The notes: generated by a model not told the origin, from the sequence alone. Counted from the stretch's first letter, positions 36,528 through 45,446 are shown. The stretch is DNA of 64,000 bases from Paenibacillus donghaensis (GCF_002192415.1 NZ_CP021780.1:558001-622000), one strand, 5' to 3'. A program made the numbers and translations.

Positions 36528-37172
36528 ATGAAGCCTGCAATTGTGGCAGTTATTTTTGATCTGGACGGAGTGATCGTATCGACAGACGACAAGCATTATG
36601 AAGCTTGGCTGAGCATCAGCCGGGAAGAAGGCATCCCGTTCGACAGAACAATCAACGACCGGTTGCGGGGTGTCAGCCGGATGGAGAGCCTGGGGATTAT
36701 TCTGGAGCAGGCGGAACGCCCGTATACGGAACAGGAAAGGGAGGCACTCGCTGACCGCAAGAACAGTTGCTATCAAGAGCTGCTTGCAGGCATTACGGAG
36801 GCGGATCTTCTGCCCGGTGTCCGGGACACCCTTGCGGAGTTGAAGAGACGCGGAATACGGGCAGCGATTGGCTCCTCCAGCAAGAATGCCCGCCTCATTC
36901 TGTCCCGTCTGGGGATTACCGGCGATTTTGACATTATCGTTGACGGGAACGACATCATGCGCAGCAAACCGGATCCGGAGGTGTTTGTCACGGCGGCTGC
37001 CCGTCTGGGGGCTGCGCCTGCTGCTTGCCTAGTGGTTGAAGACGCCGAGGCGGGCATCGCCGCTGCAGTTGCCGCACATATGACGCCCGTAGCCATAGGC
37101 CCGGCCTGCGGAAGTCCGCTGGCACAATTCCAAATCCAAAGCCTTCACGAGCTGCCGGCGCTTTTGGAATAG
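36528..37172 (+). CDS. HAD-family beta-phosphoglucomutase-like phosphatase
   Basis: A 214-residue HAD enzyme. The nucleophile pair is Asp11/Asp13 in VIFDLDGVIVSTD, the cap contains HYEAWL, motif II is AIGSSSKNA, and motif III/IV gives SKPDPEVF and VVEDAEAG. It isomerises beta-glucose 1-phosphate to glucose 6-phosphate, or dephosphorylates a sugar phosphate. GGAGGAG at 36513-36519 fits the ATG at 36528. It sits between the hydrolase and the glycosidase, consistent with phosphorylase or hydrolase products. Confidence 0.85.
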   Translation: MKPAIVAVIFDLDGVIVSTDDKHYEAWLSISREEGIPFDRTINDRLRGVSRMESLGIILEQAERPYTEQEREALADRKNSCYQELLAGITEADLLPGVRDTLAELKRRGIRAAIGSSSKNARLILSRLGITGDFDIIVDGNDIMRSKPDPEVFVTAAARLGAAPAACLVVEDAEAGIAAAVAAHMTPVAIGPACGSPLAQFQIQSLHELPALLE

Positions 37173-37194
37173 AAGTCAAGGAGGAATGTTAATC

Positions 37195-38937
37195 ATGGCA
37201 TCACATCGTGAGACGAAGATTGGCTATATCTGGGCAAACCCCGCAGGCCGGAAAGTGCTGCTGAATTATTTGCCGCATCTGGAGGATTCACCTTATCTGT
37301 CGTTTATCAAAATGAAAACCTTGCCCATGCTTGCGGTAGCAAACGATACCTGGACCTGGCCTGAAGGCCTGCTGGAGACGATCCTGTCCGAGCTAGAGCA
37401 GATTCCCGCCCATCCGGAAGAGGTGTTTCCCATACCGGCGGAGGACTATGAAGATGAACATATCCTTGCTGGGTCGGCCGGTGTAACCGCGCCGGGTAGT
37501 GCTGAACGCTGGAGCGTCTTCGAGCTTGAACTGCACGGCCCGCAACACGGGAATCCGTTCATGGATGTACGGCTTGAGGCGGAATTCCACCAGAATGAAC
37601 GGTCGCTGCGCATCCATGGATTTTACGACGGGGACGGCAGCCACAAGCTGCGTTTTATGCCGGATACGGAAGGCGTGTGGACCTACCGGACCTTCAGCAA
37701 TGCCCGTTCGCTGGATGGTATCCAGGGACAATTCGAATGTACACCGCCTGCGGCGGATAACCACGGCCCTGTCCGTGTGCGGGCTACGTTCCACTTCGCT
37801 TATGAAGACGGGAAGCCGTATTATCCGATAGGCACGACTTGCTACGCCTGGAATCACCAGCCGGAGGAACTGGAACGGGAGACGCTGACTACACTTCGCA
37901 CCGCCCCATTTAACAAGCTGCGGATGTGCGTGTTTCCGAAGTTTTATCAGTTTAATACGGGCGAGCCGGTCTATTATCCGTATGAAGGTTCGCTTGAAGC
38001 GGGGTGGGATGTAACGCGGTTCAACCCGGTCTTCTTTAGGCACCTGGAAGAGCAAATCGGCAAACTGGGTGCGCTAGGCATCGAAGCCGACCTGATCCTG
38101 TTCCATGCCTATGACCGCTGGGGGTTCGCGGAAATGTCCGCCAGTGCGGATGAACGGTATTTGCGATATATCACAGCCAGACTATCCGCGTTCCGCAATG
38201 TCTGGTGGTCCATAGCCAATGAATATGATCTGATGTGGGCGAAGGAGCCTGAAGATTGGGAACGTTATGCGGAGATTGTTACGTCAAGCGACCCTTATCA
38301 CCACCTGGCCTCTATTCATAACTGTTTCACGTTCTATGATTATTCGCGGCCCTGGATTACCCATTGCAGCGTTCAGAGGATTGACGTTTACAAGACTGCG
38401 GAGAATACTGACGAATGGCGTACCCGCTGGAATAAGCCGATTGTCATTGACGAATGTGCCTACGAAGGCAATATCGACCTGGGCTGGGGCAATATTACCG
38501 GTGAAGAAATGACCCGTCGTTTCTGGGAAGGCGCGGTCCGGGGGGGCTATGTAGGGCACGGAGAGACCTACCTTGATCCGGATGATATTTTGTGGTGGTC
38601 CAAGGGGGGGCGGCTGCATGGAAGCAGCCCGGAGCGAATCGGTTTTTTACGTGAAATCATCGAAGAGGCGCCCGGAGGGGGCCTGAATCCGCTAAAGTCG
38701 GAATGGGATGTTCCCTGCGCTGGCCTCGCGGACGAGTATTATTTATTCTATTATGGCTTCAATCAGCCCAGCTACCGGACGTACAACATGAAGCCGGGAA
38801 TTACCTACAAAGCGAATCTTATCGATACGTGGAATATGACGATTCAGGAACTGGAAGGCAGATATGAAGGGAGCTTCCGTCTGGAGCTTCCGGGCAAGCC
38901 GTATATGGCTGTTCGGTTATCCGCAGTGAAGGAATGA
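37195..38937 (+). CDS. DUF5060/DUF4038-type glycoside hydrolase
   Basis: A 580-residue cytosolic enzyme with no signal peptide. After an N-terminal region of about 100 residues, a beta-sandwich of the DUF5060 type (RWSVFELELHGPQHGNPF; DGSHKLRFMPDTEGVWTYRTF) precedes a TIM barrel of the DUF4038/GH140-like kind (PYYPIGTTCYAWNHQ; RNVWWSIANEYDLMW; KPIVIDECAYEGN). The two acids in ANEYD and IDECAYEG are the likely acid/base and nucleophile. It should cleave an imported oligosaccharide. AAGGAGG fits the ATG at 37195 (spacing 9). The next gene overlaps its stop. Confidence 0.82.
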   Translation: MASHRETKIGYIWANPAGRKVLLNYLPHLEDSPYLSFIKMKTLPMLAVANDTWTWPEGLLETILSELEQIPAHPEEVFPIPAEDYEDEHILAGSAGVTAPGSAERWSVFELELHGPQHGNPFMDVRLEAEFHQNERSLRIHGFYDGDGSHKLRFMPDTEGVWTYRTFSNARSLDGIQGQFECTPPAADNHGPVRVRATFHFAYEDGKPYYPIGTTCYAWNHQPEELERETLTTLRTAPFNKLRMCVFPKFYQFNTGEPVYYPYEGSLEAGWDVTRFNPVFFRHLEEQIGKLGALGIEADLILFHAYDRWGFAEMSASADERYLRYITARLSAFRNVWWSIANEYDLMWAKEPEDWERYAEIVTSSDPYHHLASIHNCFTFYDYSRPWITHCSVQRIDVYKTAENTDEWRTRWNKPIVIDECAYEGNIDLGWGNITGEEMTRRFWEGAVRGGYVGHGETYLDPDDILWWSKGGRLHGSSPERIGFLREIIEEAPGGGLNPLKSEWDVPCAGLADEYYLFYYGFNQPSYRTYNMKPGITYKANLIDTWNMTIQELEGRYEGSFRLELPGKPYMAVRLSAVKE

Positions 38938-40151
38938 GGCGCCGTGCAAAGAAAACAGCGGAATTGGAGCCATTATGGACGAAGCCGTTTATCGGCATGA
39001 TGCTGATTAGCCTGTTGGCAAGCACAGCGATGAACGTTCAACTGGCCACCCTGCCTCTTTATATGCGGCATATCGGAGGAAATGAGTCCAGCGCTGGTCT
39101 CATGACTGGTGCGTTCACCATCGCTGCTTTCCTTACCCGGCCCTTGTTCGGGGATTGGATTGACCGGAAGGGGAGGCGGGCCATCCTGATCGTGGGAATT
39201 ACCGGATCGGCAGCAGCGGCATTAACGTATCCTTTTATCGGCGCTGTATGGCTGCTGCTGCTGATCCGTTTTATACACGGTGTGAGCTTTAGCGCCAGTT
39301 CTACCTCAGCGGGAACCATGATCGCTGACATTTTACCGCCGCGACGTTTAATGGAGGGGATTGGCTTATCGGGGCTGTCCGGTACGCTGGCCGTAGCGTT
39401 CGGACCGGCCATCGGGCTATATGTTGTGAACAGGCTGGAGAATTATACACTGTTGTATATATTGACGTTTTTGTTCTCCGCTTGCGGGCTTGTCATCGCC
39501 TGTTTCTTAAGAGAGACGACTCCGGCTCTCCACTCAACTCCGGTGCAGCCGGTCAAGCGGCCCAAACGGTGGGTTCTCGAAAAAACGGCGCTGCCAACCT
39601 CACTGATCGCGTTTTTTGTCGCCATGCCGCAGGGCTGCATTATTACCTTCCTGCCAGCTTTCGGACTGAGCAGAGGAATCGAATCCATCGGCCTCTTCTT
39701 TACTGTCAGCGCCGGGGCTATGCTGGTGTCGCGGATGGTTTGCGGGAGGATTTCTGACCGGTACGGGCCGACGGTTGTCATTCTGCCCGGCTTCCTGCTG
39801 GGCGCGGTGGCTTTGACGCTGCTGCCCTTTGCTGCTTCGCTTCCATTCATCATGTTGGTTGGCGCCCTTTACGGTCTTGGCTTTGGCACGGTCCAGCCGC
39901 TGCTGAACGCAATGACAATCAAGCGTTGCCCGCCGGAGCGCAGAGGGGCGGGGAATGCTACCTTCATGGTGGCCATGGATGCGGGTTATGCCGCCGGTTC
40001 AATCGTAATCGGCCTCTTGCTGCAGGCCACCGGATATTCCACCGTGTACATGAGTTCCGCCGGCTTCATGCTTTTGGCTGCGTTGTGCTACCTGCTAATG
40101 ATCCGCAAACCGCAAAGGAATCCAAATAAGGAGCTGCAAGCTAATGATTAA
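38934..40151 (+). CDS. MFS transporter in the carbohydrate operon
   Basis: A 405-residue, 12-helix transporter. Motif A is complete (GDWIDRKGRRA), and helix 5 shows SGTLAVAFGPAIGL; the second half has RISDRYGP. The ATG overlaps the previous stop (ATGA). Sugar-phosphate or drug export both fit; in an oligosaccharide operon it may export a by-product. It overlaps the GH3 gene by 8 nt. Confidence 0.88.
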   Translation: MRRRAKKTAELEPLWTKPFIGMMLISLLASTAMNVQLATLPLYMRHIGGNESSAGLMTGAFTIAAFLTRPLFGDWIDRKGRRAILIVGITGSAAAALTYPFIGAVWLLLLIRFIHGVSFSASSTSAGTMIADILPPRRLMEGIGLSGLSGTLAVAFGPAIGLYVVNRLENYTLLYILTFLFSACGLVIACFLRETTPALHSTPVQPVKRPKRWVLEKTALPTSLIAFFVAMPQGCIITFLPAFGLSRGIESIGLFFTVSAGAMLVSRMVCGRISDRYGPTVVILPGFLLGAVALTLLPFAASLPFIMLVGALYGLGFGTVQPLLNAMTIKRCPPERRGAGNATFMVAMDAGYAAGSIVIGLLLQATGYSTVYMSSAGFMLLAALCYLLMIRKPQRNPNKELQAND

Positions 40152-41850
40152 TTTAAAAGAAAAACCTTTTTATTTGTCTGACGGAGATATCGGCTGGGTT
40201 CGGGAGACGTTGGCCAGTATGACCGAGGAGGAAAAAATCGGACAACTGTTTTGTCTGATCGGTTACAGTAGCGAAGAGACGCTACTGAAAAGCCTGGCGA
40301 AGGATTACAAAGCCGGAGGGCTGATGTGCCGTCCGATGCCTGCCGCTGAAACGGTGGAGTCGGTTCGGATTTTGCAGGAGAATGCCCGGATTCCAATGTT
40401 GATTGCCGCCAATCTGGAAAAAGGCGGCGTTGGCATCGCGAACGAAGGGACGACACTCGGCTCGGTTATGCAGGTGGGCGCTACGGACAACGAAGAGATG
40501 GCGTACCGGCTGGGACTTGTATGCGGCAAGGAGGGCGCAGCTGTCGGCTGCAACTGGTCGTTTGCGCCCATTATCGATATTGATTACAATTTCCGCAATC
40601 CGATTACCAACACGCGGACGTTCGGTTCTGACCCGGAGCGGGTGCAGCGGATGGGTGTTCAGTACGTCCAAGGAGTGCAGGAGCAAGGCGTCGCAGCTTC
40701 CATTAAGCATTTCCCGGGTGATGGTATCGACGAACGGGACCAGCACCTGGTCACCAGCATCAATTCCTTGTCCTGCGAGGAATGGGATGCCTCTTACGGC
40801 AAGGTATACAGAGCCTGCATTGATGCCGGGGCCATGACCGTAATGATCGGCCATATTATGCAGCCGGCTTACAGCAAACGCCTGAATCCGCAGCTGCAAG
40901 ATGAAGAAATTCTGCCTGCCTCTCTATCCTATGAATTGACCACGAAGCTGTTGAAGGAACAACTTGGCTTCAACGGGCTTGTGGTTACGGACGCCTCGAC
41001 TATGGCCGGCATGATGATTGCCATGCCCCGGGAACAGGCGGTTCCCCGGGCGATTGCCGCAGGCTGCGACATGTTTCTGTTCACACGGGCTCTGGATGAA
41101 GATTACGCTTATATGAAGAAGGGAATAGAGGAAGGCATTGTGACTCCGGAAAGGCTGGATGAGGCGCTTACGAAGATTCTGGCGCTGAAGGCGGCTCTGA
41201 AGCTGCATACGAAGCAGGCGGAAGGATCGCTTGTGCCCAAGCTGGAACAAGCGATGCAGGTGCTGGGTGCGCCGGAACACCAGCGTTGGGCGCAAGAGTG
41301 TGCGGATCAGGCTATCACACTGGTCAAGGAGGAGGCCGGCATTCTGCCTGTGACCCCGGAACGTTACAAGCGGGTGCTGTACTACGATATTGAATCAAGC
41401 CAAGGGGTCGCCTATTCTGTCCGTGCGGGGGTCGCTGATATGTTCAGGGACTTGCTGATTCAGGAAGGATTTGAAGTGGAGCAATACTCGCCTGCTCAGG
41501 GTATGGAAGGCGGGATGAAGGCTCAGAGCGAATTTGTCGGCAAATACGACCTGATCCTCTATTTGGCTAACATGTCCACCAAAAGCAACCAGACGACTGT
41601 CCGGATTGAATGGGCCCAGCCGATGGGAGCCAATGTACCCGTGTATATGTCGTCGATTCCTACGATCTTTATCTCGGTGGAGAATCCCTATCATCTTTTG
41701 GATGTGCCGAGAGTCCGTACCTTTATCAATGCCTACAACTCGAACGACAATGTCCTGCATGCTATAATTGACAAGCTGGCCGGACGCTCGTCCTTCAAAG
41801 GCACAAACCCTGTTGATCCGTTCTGCGGGATGTGGGATACGCGGCTGTAG
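40144..41850 (+). CDS. Glycoside hydrolase family 3 (beta-N-acetylhexosaminidase / beta-glucosidase-like)
   Basis: A 568-residue cytosolic GH3 enzyme. The N-terminal barrel has MTEEEKIGQLFCL, NFRNPITNTRTFGSDPERV and the KHFPGDGIDERDQHLV signature; the nucleophile Asp lies in LVVTDASTMAGMM. In NagZ-type enzymes the KHFPGHG motif supplies a catalytic His/Asp pair; here it reads KHFPGDG, so the specificity may differ. A C-terminal sandwich domain follows (about residues 350-568). It overlaps the MFS gene by 8 nt and is the last gene of the operon. Confidence 0.88.
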   Translation: MINLKEKPFYLSDGDIGWVRETLASMTEEEKIGQLFCLIGYSSEETLLKSLAKDYKAGGLMCRPMPAAETVESVRILQENARIPMLIAANLEKGGVGIANEGTTLGSVMQVGATDNEEMAYRLGLVCGKEGAAVGCNWSFAPIIDIDYNFRNPITNTRTFGSDPERVQRMGVQYVQGVQEQGVAASIKHFPGDGIDERDQHLVTSINSLSCEEWDASYGKVYRACIDAGAMTVMIGHIMQPAYSKRLNPQLQDEEILPASLSYELTTKLLKEQLGFNGLVVTDASTMAGMMIAMPREQAVPRAIAAGCDMFLFTRALDEDYAYMKKGIEEGIVTPERLDEALTKILALKAALKLHTKQAEGSLVPKLEQAMQVLGAPEHQRWAQECADQAITLVKEEAGILPVTPERYKRVLYYDIESSQGVAYSVRAGVADMFRDLLIQEGFEVEQYSPAQGMEGGMKAQSEFVGKYDLILYLANMSTKSNQTTVRIEWAQPMGANVPVYMSSIPTIFISVENPYHLLDVPRVRTFINAYNSNDNVLHAIIDKLAGRSSFKGTNPVDPFCGMWDTRL

Positions 41851-42041
41851 ACTTTTTATGAATTGACTTGCAGACTGCCTAAATCGTTATACCCTGTTCT
41901 TTATGTTCATCAATCAGATGAGATAGAGTCGTCTAAAAGAAGTAATTTATTCGAATATAAATTGGCTCAATCTAAAAATCAGCGGTTGACTATACGAGTG
42001 AACAGAGCGGAGGGCCTTACGTAGTAACCTATACCTCATCA

Positions 42042-42079
42042 AATAAGCCACTCTTCCGCTATAGGAAGAGTGGCTTATT
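42042..42079. terminator. Perfect 16-bp hairpin inside the mobile element
   Basis: AATAAGCCACTCTTCC (42042-42057), a 6-nt loop, then GGAAGAGTGGCTTATT (42064-42079). It lacks a long T-run, but with AT-rich ends it could work as a bidirectional terminator. It may insulate neighbouring genes wherever the element lands. Confidence 0.6.
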
Positions 42080-42089
42080 CTCACATTTC

Positions 42090-42203
42090 GTTACTGCTTA
42101 GAATTCAGCCAGGATTTAGAGTGTTGCCCTGGAATCTTCGGTCGAATTAGATACGAAGCTGCAACTAATTTCAGCCGAAACACCCATTATCAGGATAATA
42201 AGT
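42090..42203. repeat. 114-bp dispersed repeat, copy B (inverted relative to 5044-5157)
   Basis: Ungapped inverted match to 5044-5157 with about nine differences. It is nested within the 516-bp mobile element. Shorter relatives (a core like TGCAGTTTCGCAACTAATT) recur at 42211-42340, so the element's interior is built largely from this repeat family. Confidence 0.85.
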
Positions 42204-42688
42204 ACATATCTGCAACTGAATTCGAGTAAAACAAGCTTATTACACTCAAAATCCTAAATTAGGTGCGTTTTCGCACTTATTTCCTCCAACACAGAAAAAA
42301 ACGGCTAAATAGATGCAGTTTCGCAACTAATTCTTTGGACTGGACATATGAGACTATCATGGAACTGAATCTGCAGGTTACAATAAGGAAATCGGGCTTT
42401 AACAGCGATCGGAAGAACCCTCCTAACCCGTAGCGGGCATCATTCACAAGGGGTCAACCGCTGATTTTGGTTTTGAGCCTATAAATTACTTTCTTTTCGA
42501 TATTGTAGTGGTGTCATTCCAGTTACTTTTTTAAATTTCGAAGACAAGTTTACGTCATTACTCTGAGATCCGTCAGGTAGAAGGGTTCAAGGTTAGCGAG
42601 TATTTGACCGAGTCAATCACAGGTCAGTCTCTAACCAGTTTGTTTGTTAATCTAAAGTCTTAACGGTTATGTGGGTTGTTGCAAATAG

Positions 42689-43132
42689 ATCGCTAATGCT
42701 TTCGGACGTCCCAGCAGCATCAACACCCGAAGCAGGCCTCAGGCTTACGAGCAAATTATGGCCCAATACCTGCTTCCCATCGCGGAAAAATGGTACTACT
42801 CCTCCGTTTATAGCCTTCGCTATGGCGAACAGGTGGTACAGAGATTGGTGGCTGCAAAGAATCGGCCGCAAGCGGTACTGTGCGCTAACGATTGGGTCGC
42901 TGCTGGCGTTTTAAGCGAGGCGCGCCGGCAGAGTTTGAGTGTGCCGGGGGAGCTGGCGATCGTCGGCTTCGATAATTCGGAGCTGTCACGTACACTTGGC
43001 ATAACGACCATCTACAATCCAATCTCCAGTCAGGCGAGGAACTCTTTTCGTTTAATGACTCCCAAACTGATAGGTCGAAATCTGGAGCTTCAGCCAATGA
43101 CCTTCCGTCTCGTGGAGCGGGAAACGACCTGA
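42689..43132 (+). pseudogene. LacI-family regulator, C-terminal effector domain only
   Basis: From 42698 the frame reads AFGRPSSINTRSRPQAYEQI and continues to VLCANDWVAAGVLSEARRQS and GELAIVGFDNSELSRTLGIT, the second half of a LacI-type periplasmic-binding-like domain. The N-terminal helix-turn-helix and first half are absent (stop at 42686). It stops at 43132, 12 nt from the convergent intact LacI gene. Some codons near the end (NSFRLM) look decayed. Confidence 0.75.
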
Positions 43133-43144
43133 GAGGATCAGGCC

Positions 43145-44194
43145 TTATCTGTGATCTTCAGTGTCCATATTCGGAACACGACATGACTTGCGTTCAAATA
43201 CTTCCGTATTAACGCTTATTTGCATATGGCTTTCATCTTGGCCACTTATTTTTCTCATTAAAACATCCATCGCCGTTTTAGCAATAACGTCTTTCTTCAC
43301 ATGAATCGTCGTTAACTCGGGACTAATCACTTTGGCTTCCAAAATATTGTCAAATCCCATTACTGCCACTTGGCCAGGCACCTTAATGTCAAGTTCTTGA
43401 AAGGTTTTGATGGCGCTAATGGCCATGTAATCATTTTCACAGAAAATGGCCGAAGGAAATTGCTCAACCTCCCCTACAGCCTTTTTAAAAGCCTCTTGTG
43501 ACATCACCGACATGGGGTTCATAGCAAAGGTAAGAGTCTCTTCGAGTCCCAACTTCTCCTCTTTCAAGGCCGCCAAGAATCCTTCCTTGCGTTTAATGAA
43601 ATTAAAGATTCGCACTTCGGATTGCACATATCCTATGTTCCGATACCCCAAAGATAAGAGATGCTTTCCCGCCTGATATCCTCCCAGATAGTTATTAATG
43701 GCCACAAAACTTGCGTCAATGTGTTCGAAGTAAGTGTCTAGGAACACCATATGAGGATGAATCGATTGCAAGCTCTCGATCATCTGCGCAGGCAAATTCG
43801 TGCCAAGCATCAATATACCATCAGAGGGCTGCTCATTTTCAAGAGCTTCTATGTCTCCTTTCAAGTTTTGGATCGGGATGGACGAGATAATCAGTGTATG
43901 GTCAAGTACTCCGGCGAAGGCTGTCAAGTGATGGATGAGTTCATTGAAGAACGGCAAGGATTCATAATGCTCGGTGACGATATCCGTATTTTTACAAGCG
44001 ATAAACCTTATAATCGAGCTTTTTTTGGATAAAACTTTATTTGATTTAAATGTTCGTGGGGTATACCCGTGTGCCCGCGAAATTTCCAAAACATGCTGGC
44101 GTGTAGCTTCGCTTACACCTGTCTTGTTGTTTAGAGCCAGGGAAACGGCGGATTTGGAAACCCCGGCAAGTCTAGCAATATCATCTATTTTCAC
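43145..44194 (-). CDS. LacI-family transcriptional regulator
   Basis: A 349-residue repressor. Residues 1-55 form the LacI helix-turn-helix and hinge (KIDDIARLAGVSKSAVSLALNNKTGVS), and the rest is a sugar-binding domain (PSDGILMLGTNLP; NYLGGYQAGKHLLSLGYRNIGYV; AVMGFDNI). The GTG at 44194 has AGGAG at an 8-nt spacing; a GTG at 44203 is too close to it. It is divergent from the decayed DUF4038 glycosidase at 44458, and AACTAAA repeats in between match those before the isomerase operon at 28 kb, so it may control that operon. Confidence 0.9.
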   Translation of the reverse strand: MKIDDIARLAGVSKSAVSLALNNKTGVSEATRQHVLEISRAHGYTPRTFKSNKVLSKKSSIIRFIACKNTDIVTEHYESLPFFNELIHHLTAFAGVLDHTLIISSIPIQNLKGDIEALENEQPSDGILMLGTNLPAQMIESLQSIHPHMVFLDTYFEHIDASFVAINNYLGGYQAGKHLLSLGYRNIGYVQSEVRIFNFIKRKEGFLAALKEEKLGLEETLTFAMNPMSVMSQEAFKKAVGEVEQFPSAIFCENDYMAISAIKTFQELDIKVPGQVAVMGFDNILEAKVISPELTTIHVKKDVIAKTAMDVLMRKISGQDESHMQISVNTEVFERKSCRVPNMDTEDHR

Positions 44195-44273
44195 GATTAC
44201 CACTCCTGATCAGAATAAGGTGTAAACTACTGTGAAAAGTATAACATTATTATTAACAAAAGTTCATGTTACA

Positions 44274-44301
44274 AACTAAACTAAACTAAATTAAATTAAA
44301 T
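44274..44301. promoter_or_regulatory. AACTAAA/TTAAATT repeat array, candidate LacI operator
   Basis: A 28-bp array of 5-bp-spaced CTAAA and TTAAA units lies about 80 bp upstream of the LacI start and 155 bp upstream of the decayed glycosidase. It closely resembles 28275-28293 upstream of the isomerase operon. LacI proteins often bind their own promoter region. Confidence 0.45.
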
Positions 44302-44457
44302 AATCAAAAAAATATTTGGCGAAAAACGATCAAAATGCTAGAATTCGAAGTGGAAGCGGATTATTTAGTTGAATTTAAGTTTTTAAGGGGACTTATTTAT
44401 ATTAAATTATATAAACTAGAAAATTTGCTTAACACTAGAAAAGCAAGGTGGTCATCA

Positions 44458-45020
44458 TTGAGATTATCCGTCACTGAAAATCAACGAATGTTTGCACTAA
44501 ACGAAAAGCCATTTTTTTATTTAGGGGATACAGTATGGAGCGCGTTCACCAATGCTTCCATCGAAGAATGGTCAGAATATTTAGATTATCGGAAAATGCA
44601 AGGCTTCAATGTGCTGCAAATTAACATTCTGCGCCAGTGGGACGCCAGCGGGTTTGGATATCCGGGCGCGGTTTCATTCCTGCATTGGTGCTTCTGTGGT
44701 GCAATTATGTACCAGATACCTGGGCCGGGATGTATCAAAAAGGTAATGAAATGCCGCTCGAGGCTGTGGAGCCCTATGTAAGATATGCCGTGAAGTATTT
44801 CTCCAAATATAATCCTATCTACATGATTAGCGGCGATACCGATTTCCCAAGCGTACAAGCCGTTGCGTACTACAAGAAAGCGCTTGACGCATTTTTATAT
44901 GAGACCGCGTACGCGTCCCGTAATTAACGGGGAACCCTGCTATGAACAAATCAGCTACAGCCGCAATGTGTATGGCAGGTACTCTTATGAAATTGACTCG
45001 AATAATGAAACATTCTTACA
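44458..45020 (+). pseudogene. Decayed DUF4038-type (GH140-like) glycoside hydrolase
   Basis: A TTG at 44458 with AAGGTGG upstream opens RLSVTENQRMFALNEKPFFY and LGDTVWSAF, the standard start of DUF4038 enzymes. After about 60 codons the frame shifts: the neighbouring frame continues RGFIPALVLLWCNYVPDTW, then EPYVRYAVKYFSKYNPIYMI and SGDTDF. Another shift near 44925 gives PVINGEPCYEQISYS. The gene is internally deleted as well as frameshifted. It is divergent from the LacI gene, so the pair was once a regulated sugar-release unit. Confidence 0.75.
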
Positions 45021-45154
45021 GTCATTTCAGAGCAGTTTGAAACGTAAATATAAAGAAATTTTCTTCATCACAAAAAATAGGTTTTTCTAGACGAAGAACC
45101 ACTGATTCCTCTTAGCCTACTCTAATGTAATAAATGATTCATTTAAGAAAAAAA

Positions 45155-45220
45155 GTATATAAAAATTTACTTTTTATATTTCCCGAAATATAATTAAGGT
45201 ATATAAAACTTTACTTTTCC
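45155..45220 (+). promoter_or_regulatory. Promoter with two direct repeats upstream of the XRE gene
   Basis: GTATATAAAA-x-TTTACTTTT occurs at 45155-45174 and 45199-45218, 44 bp apart. Between them TTTACT (45166-45171) and TATAAT (45189-45194) are spaced 17 bp and form a good promoter. The repeats flank the -10 and overlap the -35, as expected for autorepression by the XRE protein encoded directly downstream. Confidence 0.55.
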
Positions 45221-45227
45221 AGGAAGG

Positions 45228-45446
45228 ATGAATGTAGATGTGATTACTAACAAAGTACAGGAATACCGAAAGGAAAAGGGCCTCAGGCAGTATGAGTTGG
45301 CTAAAATTTTAAATGTCACACGCCAAACCATTATTGCGATTGAAAACAATAAATTTAATCCCAGCCTTGAGCTTTCGTTTAGAATATCTAACTTTTTTGA
45401 CCGACCAATTGAAGAGATCTTCACCTATACTAAGGAGGAACTATGA
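45228..45446 (+). CDS. Small XRE-family regulator
   Basis: A 72-residue helix-turn-helix protein (VQEYRKEKGLRQYELAKILN, VTRQTIIAIENNKFNPSLEL) of the type annotated YgzD-like. The ATG has AGGAAGG very close; a GTG at 45240 is the alternative. It overlaps the next gene by 4 nt (ATGATG), giving a two-gene unit of regulator plus small membrane protein. Confidence 0.88.
   Translation: MNVDVITNKVQEYRKEKGLRQYELAKILNVTRQTIIAIENNKFNPSLELSFRISNFFDRPIEEIFTYTKEEL

Larger units (their letters stand above)
41964..42479. mobile_element. 516-bp non-autonomous insertion (MITE-like, ISL3-style ends)
   Basis: Terminal inverted repeats: 41964-41990 (GGCTCAA, 4 nt, then AAAATCAGCGGTTGAC) and the complement of 42453-42479; 23 of 27 positions match, the four differences lying together. 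Both ends are flanked by the 8-bp direct repeat TATAAATT (41956-41963 and 42480-42487). There is no transposase. ISL3-family elements have GGCTC-type ends and make 8-bp target duplications, so a related transposase probably moved it. Inside lie a perfect 16-bp hairpin (42042-42079) and one copy of the 114-bp dispersed repeat (42090-42203). Confidence 0.88.
41910..42553 (-). pseudogene. AraC regulator C-terminus interrupted by a mobile element
   Basis: Minus-strand text at 42553-42485 reads SSKFKKVTGMTPLQYRKE, the end of a classic AraC helix-turn-helix. If the 516-bp insert at 41964-42479 and one copy of the 8-bp duplication are removed, the frame continues as SNLYSNKLLLLDDSISSD to a TGA at 41910-41912. 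The upstream part of the gene is missing. So an AraC gene (or its tail) was present here, hit by the insertion, and lost its N-terminal part. Confidence 0.7.

Noticed and set aside
42647..43011. Short ORFs on both strands around the LacI fragment
   Set aside because: They are shadows of the LacI-domain frame at 42689-43132, which has clear family text.
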